Of a stretch of DNA of 64,000 bases, positions 40,453-51,898 are shown one piece after another. Origin of the DNA: Strongylocentrotus purpuratus (taxonomy: Eukaryota; Echinodermata; Echinoidea; Camarodonta; Strongylocentrotidae). Position 1 is the stretch's first letter. Each line of letters begins with the position of its first letter. Position numbers and translations under genes: made by a program. The stretch is from NCBI RefSeq assembly GCF_000002235.5, contig NW_022145612.1, forward strand, positions 20,288,360 to 20,352,359, in the 5' to 3' direction. The notes under the pieces are model-generated. The model searched no databases. It was given only the letters and a program-made list of their open reading frames with translations, and had not been told where the DNA came from.

Positions 40453-42599
40453 GTTATATCTATAGGATATAAGACAGGGTATTGAAGTGGCACTTGAGTT
40501 GGTATCTCAATAGTCTGAGCAAACAAATTGAATGCAATCGTGAGTTTTCCCTCGTCTTGGTATTGGGATAACAGCTCTTAACTAAATTAAGGTTTGAAGA
40601 AAAAAAAAGAAAACTTACATATCCGAGTAAAACCCATAGGCCTACCGGAATTTAAAAAAAAGGAGATATTCGAAGGGAAAAAATAATCTTCATCTAAACA
40701 ATATACTTGTACTTTTCGTTTTAATCTGCAGTTTCTAAATGTCATTAGTCCTGTATGGCTTCCGTTGGCGTATTAAGAAAAAACGAAATACGGATTGGAA
40801 TCGTGCCAAATACGGGTATACAATACATCTGAGTTGCCCTTCTTCTTGTAGACCCATCACAAGTTAAACTGATACGTTTATATTTTCGCCCTTCTTGGGG
40901 GGGGGGGGGGGGGGGGGGAGTACGCCGGTTTTAATGTTCGTTGGATTCGCCATTGGACCGATTTTTAGTGAAATAACAAGCCTTGCAAACCTCGATCAGT
41001 CTAATACATACTATGTGACGGGTTGTTCTTATCGTCAGTGCAAATGTTGTTCTAAATCATTAAGATTCTTCCATTTAATTTTTTTTTTTTTTTTTACTTT
41101 GTATTTGGCCGTTTGGACCAGAATATGCACCATAATTCTAGATGCGATGGGGATGTACTAGTATGCCTTATTCCCCATTCTTGCTTTCCTTACCTTTCTC
41201 CTAGTTCTAATCCCTCATTCCTTTTCTCTCCCCTTTCTTCCTTCGCTCTCTCATTCTTACAACCCCCCTCTCGTTCAATACATCACACTCTGACTCTCTC
41301 TTTCTCGGTAAATCTATTTTCCAACCTTGTGGCTGCTCATCTGCAAGTGCTTTCTGGTAGGTACAAATTGATCACAGAATAAAAACAAAAGCTCATCAAA
41401 CATCTTATCTTATACCTAATTTTTAATTTTTCCATTCATAAGCGAATTACTGGTGAAGGTATTTCTGGCATATTATTTCTTAATGATAAAGTATCTTACA
41501 TTAGCTGTAAAAGTGTAAAGTAAAACTGACATAATCAAAACGGTACATACTGTATACCAAGCATTCCAGCAAGATTTATGATTTTCTCTAAGTGACTTCT
41601 CCCTTCGGGCACTACCTAACATATAAATATGGATATTATATTAGCATGCGTCCTCTTAAAAGAAAAGAGCCTCCAAAGTCATACATTTTGAGAAAGAAAA
41701 AGATATTTTAGTCATTTTTTAGTGGTGGTACAAATGCCATGGAAAGTTGTCTGGCACTACATCACAATGACATTACCGATTCGGCCAATTCGAAATTCCC
41801 ATAGACTCGAGCGGTAGTTACCTTGGGCTTAGTATTCAATCAATTCAATAATGTGTACTCGTTGACAGGATAATAAATCATAGATTTACCTGAAACCACT
41901 TAGCCTACATCATTTCTATACTTGAAATTGTTGAATAGGGCCTCTAAGTGACAGGAGAATAAATTTATGCCGGGTAAAATTTGTATTGGTTTCCAATATT
42001 ACATTTATTTTTGAGATCTGCTTTGCTCTCCACCAGTTTAAGGACATGACTTTCTTTCAAGTATTTTGTTGATAAATTTACTACAAAGTTACTTCCCAAC
42101 CTTCTTAATGGGCCATTCAACCCTTTTCATAAGTTCATTTGTATGAAAGCATAAAAATAGGTTTGAAATAAATCAGACCAAAATAAGAGATCACTATAGC
42201 TATGCGAATCTCAAATTGGCAATTTTGTCAGTGGATTGTGGCCACTGAACTCTACACTGTGGAGAGTGATTCAGTGATTGTGATGTTACTTTTAATAATT
42301 ACTGTCGATGTTCAAACTGAATGTTTCTTTTAGTTTGCTGTTGTTACCCTGTGAATTGCCATTGCGTACGGGTAGTGAAAATGTTATACAAATATTGCTA
42401 AGTGTATGAATATTGTTTATTTTTCTTCATAATAAGTTTCAACTTAATTAAATTACTTTTTTTTTTTTAAATATACACAAGACTATGTCATTGTTGTAAC
42501 TTTCGGAGCCTATGACCTACAAGCATTGCTTTCTCTTTAGGCTCCATCATATTTCTTCCCTTATTCAACTTAGTCTTATGTATCATTCTTTTTTTGTTG

Positions 42600-42718
42600 T
42601 TTGTATAAACGCATCCTAAAATGAGTTCAAAATGTAACATGCTATATGTAATGATGTACTATACAACATGTGAGAAATATGAAATAAACTGAAACTGAAA
42701 CTGAAACTGAAACTGAAC
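42600..42718 (+). mobile_element. Probable 3' end of a non-LTR retrotransposon with (CTGAAA)n tail
   Basis: TGTTTGTATAAACGCAT..GAGAAATATGAAATAAA runs directly into about five CTGAAA hexamers (42688-42716). An AATAAA-like phrase followed by a short tandem repeat and no poly(A) is typical of CR1/L2-type LINE 3' ends. Only non-coding 3' sequence is visible. Confidence 0.4.
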
Positions 42719-45358
42719 TCTCCCACTTGCCGTGTACAAATATATCATTAATTTCTGACTTTCCCCCAAGTGCCTTCTCCGTTAGGGCACAAAACAGAAA
42801 GTTGTCCCCCGCTACATCACAGAGACATTACTGATTCAGCCAATTTAAAATTCACATAAGTGTACTGCCCTACAACAGTAACAAATTCTTAACTTTCTTA
42901 TTTTTTGTCTGATTTCATTCAAACTTTCACCAGTCCGCTTCTCTGAATTTTCTGCTTTCTTTTGAAATTGTTCACTCTTAAGGTTGGATTTCCATTTAAT
43001 GATGAATGAATCTTGGTTGCAATGTTTCACAGTATTCAATGACAATTAAAATATCCATTATAATAAGTATAATGTATTGAACAGATTCACATGCATTTTG
43101 CTGACAGGATAGATCATAAACATGTAGAAATGCATTGGTGGCATTAAATAGTCTGTCAGCATTAAAAGAATAGGATGACACAACTGCAACAAATTAAAAA
43201 AACATGTGTATATTCATTCATGTATATAATTTCCTGCAAGCAAGATACATGTTTAACCTAGGTACAAACAAATTTGTATAAAGTTCCATCATCGTATTTT
43301 ATGACCAAAATATCTGTGTCAAAAAATCATTGCAGAAAAGAGTTATTGTAAAACAAAAATTAATCTAAGATATAGATGAAACGATTTATGAGAATAGGCA
43401 AGCACATAAGATTTGTCATGCACAGAACTTTACTCCAAGAATAATTTCCTTACAGGACTTGGTAGGAAGGAAAAAAAAGCTCCATATATGCTCTTTATCA
43501 GAATGTCTCATGTTCTCAGATTTTGGGGAATGATTTTCATAAATATATAATCTGATGTGTGTGCATGACCCCTTTTAATATGATTTAATGTATATGGCCT
43601 ATGGCTCTCAGTAGACTATACCATACCAGGCACTTTGTTCGATTTATGTAACACATATCAAATTCAATGCACATCCTATTACGTGCTGATTGAGATAATG
43701 AAACTGAAATACATCTGACCGACCAAGGTCATTTTTAAAATACATGTACTCTGCAGCTGATCACTTAGTAGCACTACTGCTACTAGTCTTTCAACACAGA
43801 GATAACACAGTTTTGATCTAAAAAACACCAACAACGGATAACCGAGTTAAATAACCAGCTTTCTCATGAAACATTTGCACAATGAACCAAGCATACCCTG
43901 ACACGCTCACACACAGTTTTTCTGCGACTCTGTGTATCTTAAAAATCCTCTTACAGTTTTTAAGGGTGACCTACTGTAACCCCGACACTGCCCTAATAGA
44001 AATCTTAAACTCAGTCAAGGCAAGTCCCCCATTGTAGTTAACACAGCTATTGAATCCTTAACAAAGTGATTAAAGAGGCCTATCAATAATCCATCCCAAC
44101 AATAGCACCATTGAACATGACCATAAAAGCCACCAACTTCCTGCTTTTTATGGCATGCATTTTACATGATTAAAGTATGACCAAGTCTATTACTATCTTC
44201 ATAGCTTTGGTCTTTTCCATTTCCTTTAACATAAGTAACTATCTTGATGTGATGTTACCTGTTAGAAGTAATAATTGTTATTTGCATAATGGTTTCCAAG
44301 TCTAAATAGGCACCGAAATTCAGTGTAAAAACTTTATGCAATGCAAGTAATATTGCATACTGAGATGAAATGTGTTTGAAAAACAAAATATCTTTACAAA
44401 ATTTTTTAATAATTCAATAGTGAGAATTAGAAAATGTAGCGGTAAGGCATTCCAAGTCATAGAATGTTATTTTGAATCCTACTAATTTGGATTCTAGTCA
44501 TCAAGCAAAACTACACTCCAATCCATTGAAACAGAAATTCATAAGCAAAAATGTGGATGGAACTTCAACAACTTAACCTTCAATATCAAAACCAATAGTG
44601 CTTATTTTGATTTATTGCACTTCCTGTCCAGCAATTCAACTTAATGCACTTTTGAATCTACTAAATGCCATATATGTGTTGGTCCGGTTTGCAATACTTG
44701 AAGCCCTCTCCAGAATGAAACCTGATAAGGAAAAGTTGCAAAGCCTCTGTTTGCTAGCACTTCCTTCCTGATCTTTAGGCTTTTATCAGTGCAGAGAGTA
44801 GATATACGGGGAAACTAACAACTGTTTAGAATTGCAAGATAACATAGTTGATATGAACTTTACTATCCGCCTTAATAGCCTAAGATAGAGAGTCACATAG
44901 TCTTCCTTACTCTTCTCTTCATTCAATATCTTTTGACCAAAATTGTGTCACCAAGGCACTTTATGGAAGAACCATAATTCAAGCCCCCCCCCCCCAAATC
45001 AAGCAATGATTCTCCTTTAAATAATGATTTATACCTGCCATCCACAAATTTTCTTTCCAGAATTGTTCCTGAATAACAGATAAGTTACCAATAAAAGCCA
45101 ATATAAACAGGTGTCACTTAGAAAAGTGGTATTTTACTTCCAATATTTTGCAGCTCTGGGGGGCAAATAAGGAACTAGGCAAAGTACCGCTATATTGCCG
45201 ATAACTGGCTGATGTGCATGGTACCCTTAAGACCACAACACCTATGGCCCATGAAATGAAGCATTTAGCCTCGCGTTATTAAACAAATTGCACAAGTCCA
45301 TGTACCGACACTATCTCCAGCCAATGCTCTGAATACTGAAAGGACCCGTGTTCAAGAT

Positions 45359-45580
45359 TCAGCTGGCAGAACCGGCAAGCTGCTTCACATCCTCGCTGCT
45401 TCTGAGTCCTAGCTCCTTTAGAGCTCTTGTGAAGTGTGACGGCAGAGGCGCTGTGATAGTCACATCCTGATGACCCGCCCACTCCGGGAGGACCACATGA
45501 TGAAGATGAAGGAACAGCGGTAGAAGAGACACCTGTGGTCTGGTCATGGCCAAGGCCTTTCTAATACCAGGACTAAGAAC
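45359..45580 (-). CDS. RPUSD3: RPUSD3-like mitochondrial pseudouridine synthase, exon 8 (C-terminus, residues 301-373)
   Basis: Final exon, 222 bp, acceptor TAATCTGCAG on the - strand, stop at 45361-45359. It encodes VLSPGIRKALAMTRPQVSLL, then PLFLHLHHVVLP and ITAPLPSHFTRALKELGLR before a short polar tail. The order PLFLHLHHVVLP...APLP..F.R.L..LGL is that of the RPUSD3 C-terminus and distinguishes it from RPUSD4 and bacterial RluA enzymes, where this tail differs. The region forms the end of the RluA-type catalytic fold. Confidence 0.92.
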   Translation of the reverse strand, partial: VLSPGIRKALAMTRPQVSLLPLFLHLHHVVLPEWAGHQDVTITAPLPSHFTRALKELGLRSSEDVKQLAGSAS

Positions 45581-47537
45581 CTGCAGATTATCAAGAAATG
45601 AAATCAACGAGTTGTTAGTCGTGAACATTATCTAAATCTCTTGATTTCTGCTTTAGGTTTCAGACTACAGCACTACTGCCACAAATGCAACATTTTCACA
45701 AAAATTGTCAATTAGGATAATTCAATAAGCTAGTATGATCCCTATTGAAATAATGCAACATTACAAATTGTAAATTCTTTGTCTCACTATATAGTGTATA
45801 CTGCAATTTTAAGTAAGATTTTGTAGAATAAAAAACAAATTATGAACCATCTACAAAGAATTGCACGTATATTTTATATAAACACACAAACATACAGTCA
45901 TCATTGAAATAAGGCTTCATTGCCAACAAGCCTCTCTGTGCTTTTTATGAACCGAGCACTTTTATCTACATTGATTTATATGTGTTGTTTTTACAGTGGA
46001 AAATAAACGATTAGATTTGATTTGATTTGATATGTTCATGACTGAGTTAATTTTGAGTGGTAGAAACCTTAAAAAAATTACCGGTATGTGAGACTTTGAG
46101 TCATAAATAGAGACTTTTGTTTTCACACTAATGATGCAATTTCTCTTGAAACCTTACACAACATGTTGATGAGTTAATCAAATGAAACCATACATGAAAC
46201 CATGCAGAAAGTTGAACCTTCAAAGCCTTACGAGAGACATGTCTAGTGTCTACATGACACATGTTCATGTAGAAAATGGACACTCTCAATATTCAGTTTG
46301 TCTTTAATGAGAGGTTTGTCATCCCATGGGCACATGGGTTCTCACATCATATAATAAAGTATATGACATACAAATTATTTATTAAAAAACAAAACTAAAC
46401 AAAACAAAACAGAGTTAATAAAAAAGAAGAATAAGAAAATAAAGACCTACTGCCCCCCCCCCCAACAAAAAAGAGAGATAGGGGCATAGGAGTATTAAAT
46501 GCACTTCAACTATCTGGATACAAAATTTTGTAGCTATTGTTTGGTACAGCTAGGAATCTTTATCCTCTTACCATTCATATTAAACATAGAGGGGTTCCAC
46601 CTCACTATAGTCTGTCAAAATGGTCTTGAAAGAATAAATTGCAGTTTCAACTGCAATGCTTTTTAAGACATTTTTAGAAGGAAAATGGTAACGTAGAGGA
46701 TACTTGACTGACTAGGGCAATCGCAGCTGCAACGTAAGGATTTAAATACACACACATGTAGCTGTAAATAGTAGTCAACTTATCAAATCAAGTTTTCCAT
46801 GAACAATTCAATGTATAGATTGTAAGAAATTCTCATTACTTTCTAAACGCATTCTAAAAAAAGACAATATTACATCAGTCCCAGAGCCATATGAAAAAAG
46901 AGGTTTAATACCGATGTCACGATTTCTTCATATGATCTCTAAGCATTGTTCATAAATATGGTATAAACATCTTACTGATTAGGTTGTCATTAACGCAAGT
47001 GTCTTTTCTTTTCAGAGTATAAGGTTTCATACCATGCCTAATGAGTTGGAAATTCAAGTCCAAACATTTTTTCTCATCACTAGTCTGGATAAATTATTGT
47101 GATAAGCACATCCCACGTAGCATACATAGCTTTGACTTTTATGGAAACATGTGTATGCTGTATGCAAACATGTGTTCTTAAAAATATGGCTACCCGGTAA
47201 TCAGTATCTCATGTAAAACTGATGATTGCAATATGATCATGGTCGAGAAATCTCATTTAGGACTTAAGGATTTCAATCAATTAATCTGATATGGAAAGGA
47301 AACAGATGCAATCTCTTGTCTCTGGCATTTTACTCTGGTGAAAATTGCTCTGTGCTGTATTACATCAAAGACATAGGGTCAGGTTACACTGGATTTGAGT
47401 TTAGGTTAAGGGTTAGGGTAACATTAGGTTTTGTGGAACAGGGTTGATGTCAGAAATTTTGTTTGTGTAGGGAATTGACTGCTAAGGCAAATGTCGCTGG
47501 TGCTTATGCAACTGCAATATATCCGTGCTGTACAAAC
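45581..47537 (-). other. RPUSD3: RPUSD3 intron 7
   Basis: 2.0-kb intron, donor GTTTGT and acceptor CTGCAG on the - strand. AT-rich. On the + strand a phrase GAAAATAAACGATTAGATTTG with repeated GATTT (about 46000-46030) looks like another LINE-type tail. There is a poly(C) run at 46453-46463. No extra exon is seen. Confidence 0.7.
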
Positions 47538-47683
47538 CTGTATGTTATGAACGCCCAGTGCTTGATGAGGATCCATTAGAATAGGTTTCCCAAGAATAGT
47601 CTGGACTTGGTGTGAGTAGGTGTGGTCACCTAAGATTGGACAGAGATCGTTGACCATCTGTACCTGGAGCTGGTGTCTTTTCA
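47538..47683 (-). CDS. RPUSD3: RPUSD3-like protein, exon 7 (residues 252-300, conserved GD..Y motif)
   Basis: 146 bp, acceptor TTTGAATATAG, donor GTTTGT. The two first bases complete Val252, then KRHQLQVQM, LCPILGDHTYS and ILGKPILMDPHQALG follow, ending on a codon boundary. PILGDHTYS is the conserved RluA-family segment PILGD..Y. Just before it, the family consensus GRxHQIRVH appears as KRHQLQVQ, so the normally conserved Arg is Gln. As I recall it, vertebrate RPUSD3 shows the same QLQV form. Confidence 0.94.
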
Positions 47684-48324
47684 CTATATTCAAACAAAGA
47701 GGAAAAGATTTGTTGACATTCAAACTGAGAATCCTGACGAAAAAAAAATGGGGGACTGCTGGTGTGAGTTTTTATCTACTTTGAGTATGAAAACAAATTG
47801 TCAATATTTAATGCAAGATTCCTAGAAGAACAGGTTACTTTACTGACTTCATGCTCAGGATGCACTTCTGACGGGAACAATATTCTACTAAATGCATTTA
47901 TCCATGCCCATCATGCATGTACGTATCTGCATCCCTTTATGACTTCTTAACTATCAACCATGTATAAGTCAAAGCAATGCTTGTGGCCTCTGATCAACTT
48001 ATCGAGGGTCAGTGACACAAAGACGTAACTCCATTTTGAGAAAAAGTGGTTTATGTGTCACTGAGCACTTGAGCCTTAAGGAGTTTAGTTTATGTTTCAC
48101 TAGCCATTGACTTCAATAGGATGTTAGGTGGAGTTAAGTCTTTGTGTTTCCTGGAAAGCCCACATATTTGTGTACATTTTTAAAGGAAATATTCATTTTG
48201 GCAAAATATGGAGTAACGTCTTTGTGTCACTGAACCCTCGATATATGCACAACCATCTTCCACCCATCAGGGTGTGGTGATTCCTAATGAAGAGGAGCAA
48301 GATTATTCTCATTTGCTGACTAAC
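47684..48324 (-). other. RPUSD3: RPUSD3 intron 6, containing a TA-flanked inverted-repeat element
   Basis: 641-bp intron, donor GTTAGT on the - strand. A 240-bp miniature element occupies 48002-48241; the rest shows nothing notable. Confidence 0.8.
48002..48241. mobile_element. 240-bp miniature inverted-repeat element with TA target duplication
   Basis: The left end TCGAGGGTCAGTGACACAAA continues GACGTAACTCCATTTTG. The right end is the reverse complement with one inserted base (TCGAGGGTTCAGTGACACAA). TA flanks both sides (48000-48001 and 48242-48243). Internal GGAGTTAAGTCTTTGTGTTTC (about 48131) is a partial third copy of the terminal motif. TA duplications and inverted termini fit the Tc1/mariner group. 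No transposase is encoded. Confidence 0.75.
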
Positions 48325-48457
48325 CTCTTAAGGGTTGCAGCTCTATGAATGCACATCCTAGTTCCTTGTTCTCACTGATGACCCTGTACTTGGTTTCAGC
48401 AGACCATACGTCTCCATCTCTTATTTGCCTCCCAGAAGGATTGTGTCTACCAACGGT
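48325..48457 (-). CDS. RPUSD3: RPUSD3-like protein, exon 6 (residues 208-251)
   Basis: 133 bp, acceptor TATTTTGTCAG, donor GTTAGT. It starts on a codon boundary with TVGRHNPSGRQIRDGD, continues SAETKYRVISENKELGCAFI and ends ELQPLR plus one base of Val252. The pattern A.T.YRV......A.IELQPL is the RluA-family strand in which a T.Y.V segment precedes the L.P.TGR/HQIR loop. Confidence 0.93.
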
Positions 48458-49980
48458 CTGACAAAATACAGATAAAAAAAGAGAATTTAAAGTAGTGTTC
48501 TATTCAATAGAATTGTTTTCAATGATACATTTACTACAGATTACAATAGCAATAATATTCTGGATTTATATAATGCTGAGATCGAAATTAGATTTCTGAG
48601 TGCTTTACTGATATTATTACCCATCTATTGGATTTATTCAAGCACCAATGTGTGTACCATCTCCGATCTCTATGGAGTATTCTTACTAAGTAAAATTCTG
48701 AAAATTAAATCACAGCTGTTTTCATCAACTCACAATCTCTCCATTTTACTCCTAGATATGAATTGGCAAATGAATATTAACCTCTTCCAAAGGACATTAA
48801 TGTCATGAATGGGGTTAATCCCATAACCTTTACATGACACATCTCCTGTCAACTGCTCCTAGCTCTCATTTACATCTCACAGATTGGTTTGTAAACGGTT
48901 AACATGAACCAACAAATCGTCCTTGTTTTCATAAAGTGACAGTAGTGAGGAAAATCGTCACGCAAAGTGAATGCAATTTTTTTCACTACCGTCACTTCGT
49001 GAAAACAGCGACGAAATGTACTATGCAGTAGGCACTGGACCAACATTCCTTGTCTTTCATATTTATCATTTTCTGGACTCTTTGACAAGCATTATGGTGC
49101 ACAAAATCATCTTGTTTTTCAACTGAGTTGGGATTGGGATAGCTTTTTTTTTTAATAGAGAGAGAGAGGGATAGAGAGAGAAAGAGAGATAAAACAAGTG
49201 TGTGTGTATGTGTGAGAGGGAGGGAGATGAGGAGAGACAGAGAGACAGAGAGAGATAGCATATCTGCTTTTAGAGGTAGTATCACTAAGAACAATGCCAT
49301 TCACCAACTTAAAGCTTGGGTTATGCATACCAGTAGCTTGAATAAGCTTCTGAAAAGAAGAAGATTTAATCCCTATTGTGAGCTCTGTCCCAGTAACCCC
49401 AAGACACAATATGGGATGACAAAGATCCTCTCCATCTGTTATAGCCTTTCCAGGAAGCGAAGACACAAAACCCTTTTGACCTACACACAGAATGCTGTGC
49501 AAAGAATGAGGATGGACCCAAGGAAAAGCTGTCATAAAAAACTGAATATTTTATACAAGACTTCTCTAATACATACCTAGAGGAGAATCGGAGCACTTAC
49601 TCATCGCAAAATATGATAACAAAGACTCTCAAGAGATCAACCAAGGCAATCAATAGCTTTCAAGGCTAAGTAATGTGTGTCAAATGTTGAAATGTGCAAA
49701 TATTACAATGACGCATACTTTAAACATGATCCCTATAGACAATACACTGGTACATGTTTAATGAAACTGCCCTTGGGATGATTTTTAAAAAGTCTTTCTT
49801 TGCTACAAGACTACTTTACTTGAATGAAGTATTCAATCGTTTGGGTATTTTTTTAACCTTTCAGAGGTATTTTTGAGTTTTCTAAGCATACTCAGTAACA
49901 AGAAAGACAGGCCTCTCTCAACTGATTACAAACTTATCGAGAAGAGTCCCAGACAAACTTTAAACCTCATACAAACATAC
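48458..49980 (-). other. RPUSD3: RPUSD3 intron 5
   Basis: 1.5-kb intron. It contains an AG-rich microsatellite block on the + strand (49155-49257). Open frames on both strands between 49150 and 49600 cover the same bases, have no recognisable family and lack splice support, so no exon is called. Confidence 0.7.
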
Positions 49981-50030
49981 CATGTTTATTCCTCCAATGA
50001 CATCTGACCCAAGGTACATTTTCGAAACAC
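49981..50030 (-). CDS. RPUSD3: RPUSD3-like protein, exon 5, 50-bp microexon (residues 191-207)
   Basis: 50 bp, acceptor CAATACAG, donor GTATGT on the - strand. Two bases complete Gly191, then VSKMYLGSDVIGGINM follows, ending on a codon boundary. It bridges the KIG and TVGR segments of the neighbouring exons in frame. The DVIGGINM phrase corresponds to the H-I-D-G-V-N segment that I recall from RPUSD3 of other animals. Confidence 0.85.
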
Positions 50031-50430
50031 CTGTATTGTTTGTATGGCAAGAAAAACAAAATAAAGAAAACAATTATATTCTATTAAAGAGTTTGAGAAA
50101 TTGGTGCTTTGCATAGCCAAGAAATAGATATTCTAGGATTTATGCACTATTTTACTGCCACTAGAGGGAGCTAGACACTTCCATAGTGTGCATACTTTTC
50201 TGCAGCCTGCAAAACTTCAAAATCAATAACATTCAAATTGACCTTTCCTTGAGATGTACATGTAATATCAACACATGTGATGTAATGGTAGTTTATTAAC
50301 GGGATATAGAAATTCACTCATTTTAACTCCATGTACAGACGTGAATTGTTCAAATATTTATTTTGTAAAAGTTGTATACCGGTATATTACATGATGTATA
50401 GTTACCAGTCCTGTCATAACCACTTATTAC

Positions 50431-50465
50431 CTATTTTCGTCTCTGGGATTCCACACACAATGGAC
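50431..50465 (-). CDS. RPUSD3: RPUSD3-like protein, exon 4, 35-bp microexon (residues 179-191)
   Basis: 35 bp, acceptor ATATTTCCAG, donor GTAATA. One base completes Arg179, then SIVCGIPETKI and the first base of Gly191. It continues KTY from the previous exon to give KTYRSIVCGIPE, matching the RluA-family K.Y.A.V.G.P motif whose Tyr lines the active site. The exon is very short, but reading frame and motif both require it. Confidence 0.85.
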
Positions 50466-51078
50466 CTGGAAATATAAAATAAACATATCAATTAATAATA
50501 TACTTGTAATTTTTCTCGGGCTTTCATAATTGAACCACTCAATCATAAATAAAACCGTTTGTTAGATTTTGTTTGGCTTTTTATTCATGACTTATAATCA
50601 CTTTGGCGACAATCTAGTCTAAATATGTCAATAGAATATAATTATGTGCTTTGGCAGGTACTTCTTCATCGATTGTCATATCAACTATGGAGAAATTACT
50701 AGGAGAATGCTACTCCTGTATTTGTAAACTGTCTTCATTTTGGACTTATAATATTACGGTTATGAAAATCTAGGATATAATCCAGCATTGATAAAGGGTC
50801 AAATATTTCAATCACATATTCAAACGGAATACACATATATTGTAAAATATCTTTTACAAAATTACAAAAAATAATTACCAATTGTTTTTTTTAAGTTGAT
50901 TAACTTGAATATCATCAGAGTCTGTTATATTTGCCGTATTTTAAATTGATCTAATAAAAGCACTCAAATTATTGATTTTAATGCAGATATTTAAAATTCA
51001 TATTTCACAAGTAACCTCATGATGAAAAGACAAGATCTTGAGAAATAATTAACTATCCAACCAACCTCTAAATCTTAC

Positions 51079-51186
51079 CTGTAGGTTTTGATGAACTGTC
51101 GTCTATTTCTAGCCTCTTTAATTTTACTCTGAAGCTTTTTAGCAGCCATCCTGTTTTCTGCCAATAACAATAAACCGGACGCTTCT
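51079..51186 (-). CDS. RPUSD3: RPUSD3-like protein, exon 3 (residues 143-179, catalytic-motif region)
   Basis: 108 bp, acceptor CAACATTCAG, donor GTAAGA. The first base completes Lys143, then EASGLLLLAENRMAAKKLQ, continuing to FIKTY and two bases of Arg179. This is the second half of the family catalytic motif HRLD..TSGLLL. The residue aligned with the catalytic Asp is Glu142, encoded at the end of the previous exon. Confidence 0.93.
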
Positions 51187-51741
51187 CTGAATGTTGTGAA
51201 ATAAGAACGATAAAATTAGAGAGAGTGATACCTTCCTAAATAAGCTATTCTATTGAATGTCTGTGACTATCAATTTAGGAAACAAAACAAAACATTTCAA
51301 ATTGCCTCTTACATCTTTATTACAAAAGCAACAACAAATGATTTTGAATATAATGGCATGTGGAAAGGTAACTTGCATGGTGCAAATTATTAAAAAAAAA
51401 CATTATACATTCATGTATACGTCGTGCATCTTATTAAAAAATATGTATGAATAGAAAGAAAAAAATTCAACAACAAAATTCAACAATCAAAACATTGGTA
51501 AGAACTTTGCAAATGTTGGGAGTATGATGGGCCAATACAAAATAAATCTTAATATAATAATGTTTCCTATCTCAACAAATAATAGTATCATAACCAATTA
51601 CAATCAATAATATATGTTAATGATGACTGTATGCGACTGTAAATACAATATTTATGTCAGAAGGCAGTTAAGCTGAAAATAAACTATCATAGGTACAGAT
51701 CAATGAGTCTTAAATGAAACAAACAAAGTAACAAACCATAC
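51187..51741 (-). other. RPUSD3: RPUSD3 intron 2
   Basis: 555-bp AT-rich intron with donor GTATGG and acceptor CATTCAG on the - strand. Nothing else is recognised in it. Confidence 0.75.
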
Positions 51742-51898
51742 TTCTCAAGACCTTGTGCTATCTCTGCCGAGGGACAATCAGTAAAGTCTGCTACCTGTGA
51801 CATCATGCTAGAAAGGGTCAAAGGTGAAGATTCATCATCCTCATTTACTTTTCCAGAAACACCCAATCCAGGAGGCTTGTTAATTGCTACAATTCCAT
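51742..51898 (-). CDS. RPUSD3: RPUSD3-like protein, exon 2 (residues 91-143, RluA motif I)
   Basis: 157 bp, acceptor TTTTGCTCAG, donor GTATGG chosen because it makes the codon AAA (Lys143) across the junction and keeps KEASG in frame; a second possible donor five bases downstream breaks the frame. Two bases complete Asp91, then GIVAINKPPGLGVSGK, an acidic linker NEDDESS, and IAQGLE at the end. IVAINKPPGLGV is motif I of RluA-type pseudouridine synthases. The segment QGLE(K) aligns with HRLD(K), so the canonical His, Arg and Asp are all changed. Confidence 0.94.

Larger units (their letters stand above)
34001..45358. other. Intergenic region between the convergent Gi-alpha and RPUSD3 genes
   Basis: No exon or gene is recognised. 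It holds poly(G) or poly(C) runs (35909-35932, 37035-37048, 37731-37742, 38967-38978, 39777-39792, 40897-40918, 44988-44996), a GAT/GGT minisatellite (39868-40245), a SINE tail (40427-40452), a probable LINE tail with (CTGAAA)n (42600-42718) and a tandem pair of about 110 bp around 36245-36385 sharing CAGCACA(C/T)GAGA(A/T)CGACAAAACAAA. The RPUSD3 message probably ends in the right-hand part; the nearest AATAAA on the - strand lies at 44615-44610. Confidence 0.6.

Noticed and set aside
49150..49600. Overlapping open frames of 76-127 codons within RPUSD3 intron 5
   Set aside because: The RPUSD3 reading frame runs directly from exon 5 to exon 6 without them; they overlap on opposite strands and include a GA microsatellite.
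51737..51742. Alternative donor five bases downstream for RPUSD3 exon 2
   Set aside because: Using it shifts the frame and loses the KEASGLLL motif; the upstream donor GTATGG keeps the conserved reading.
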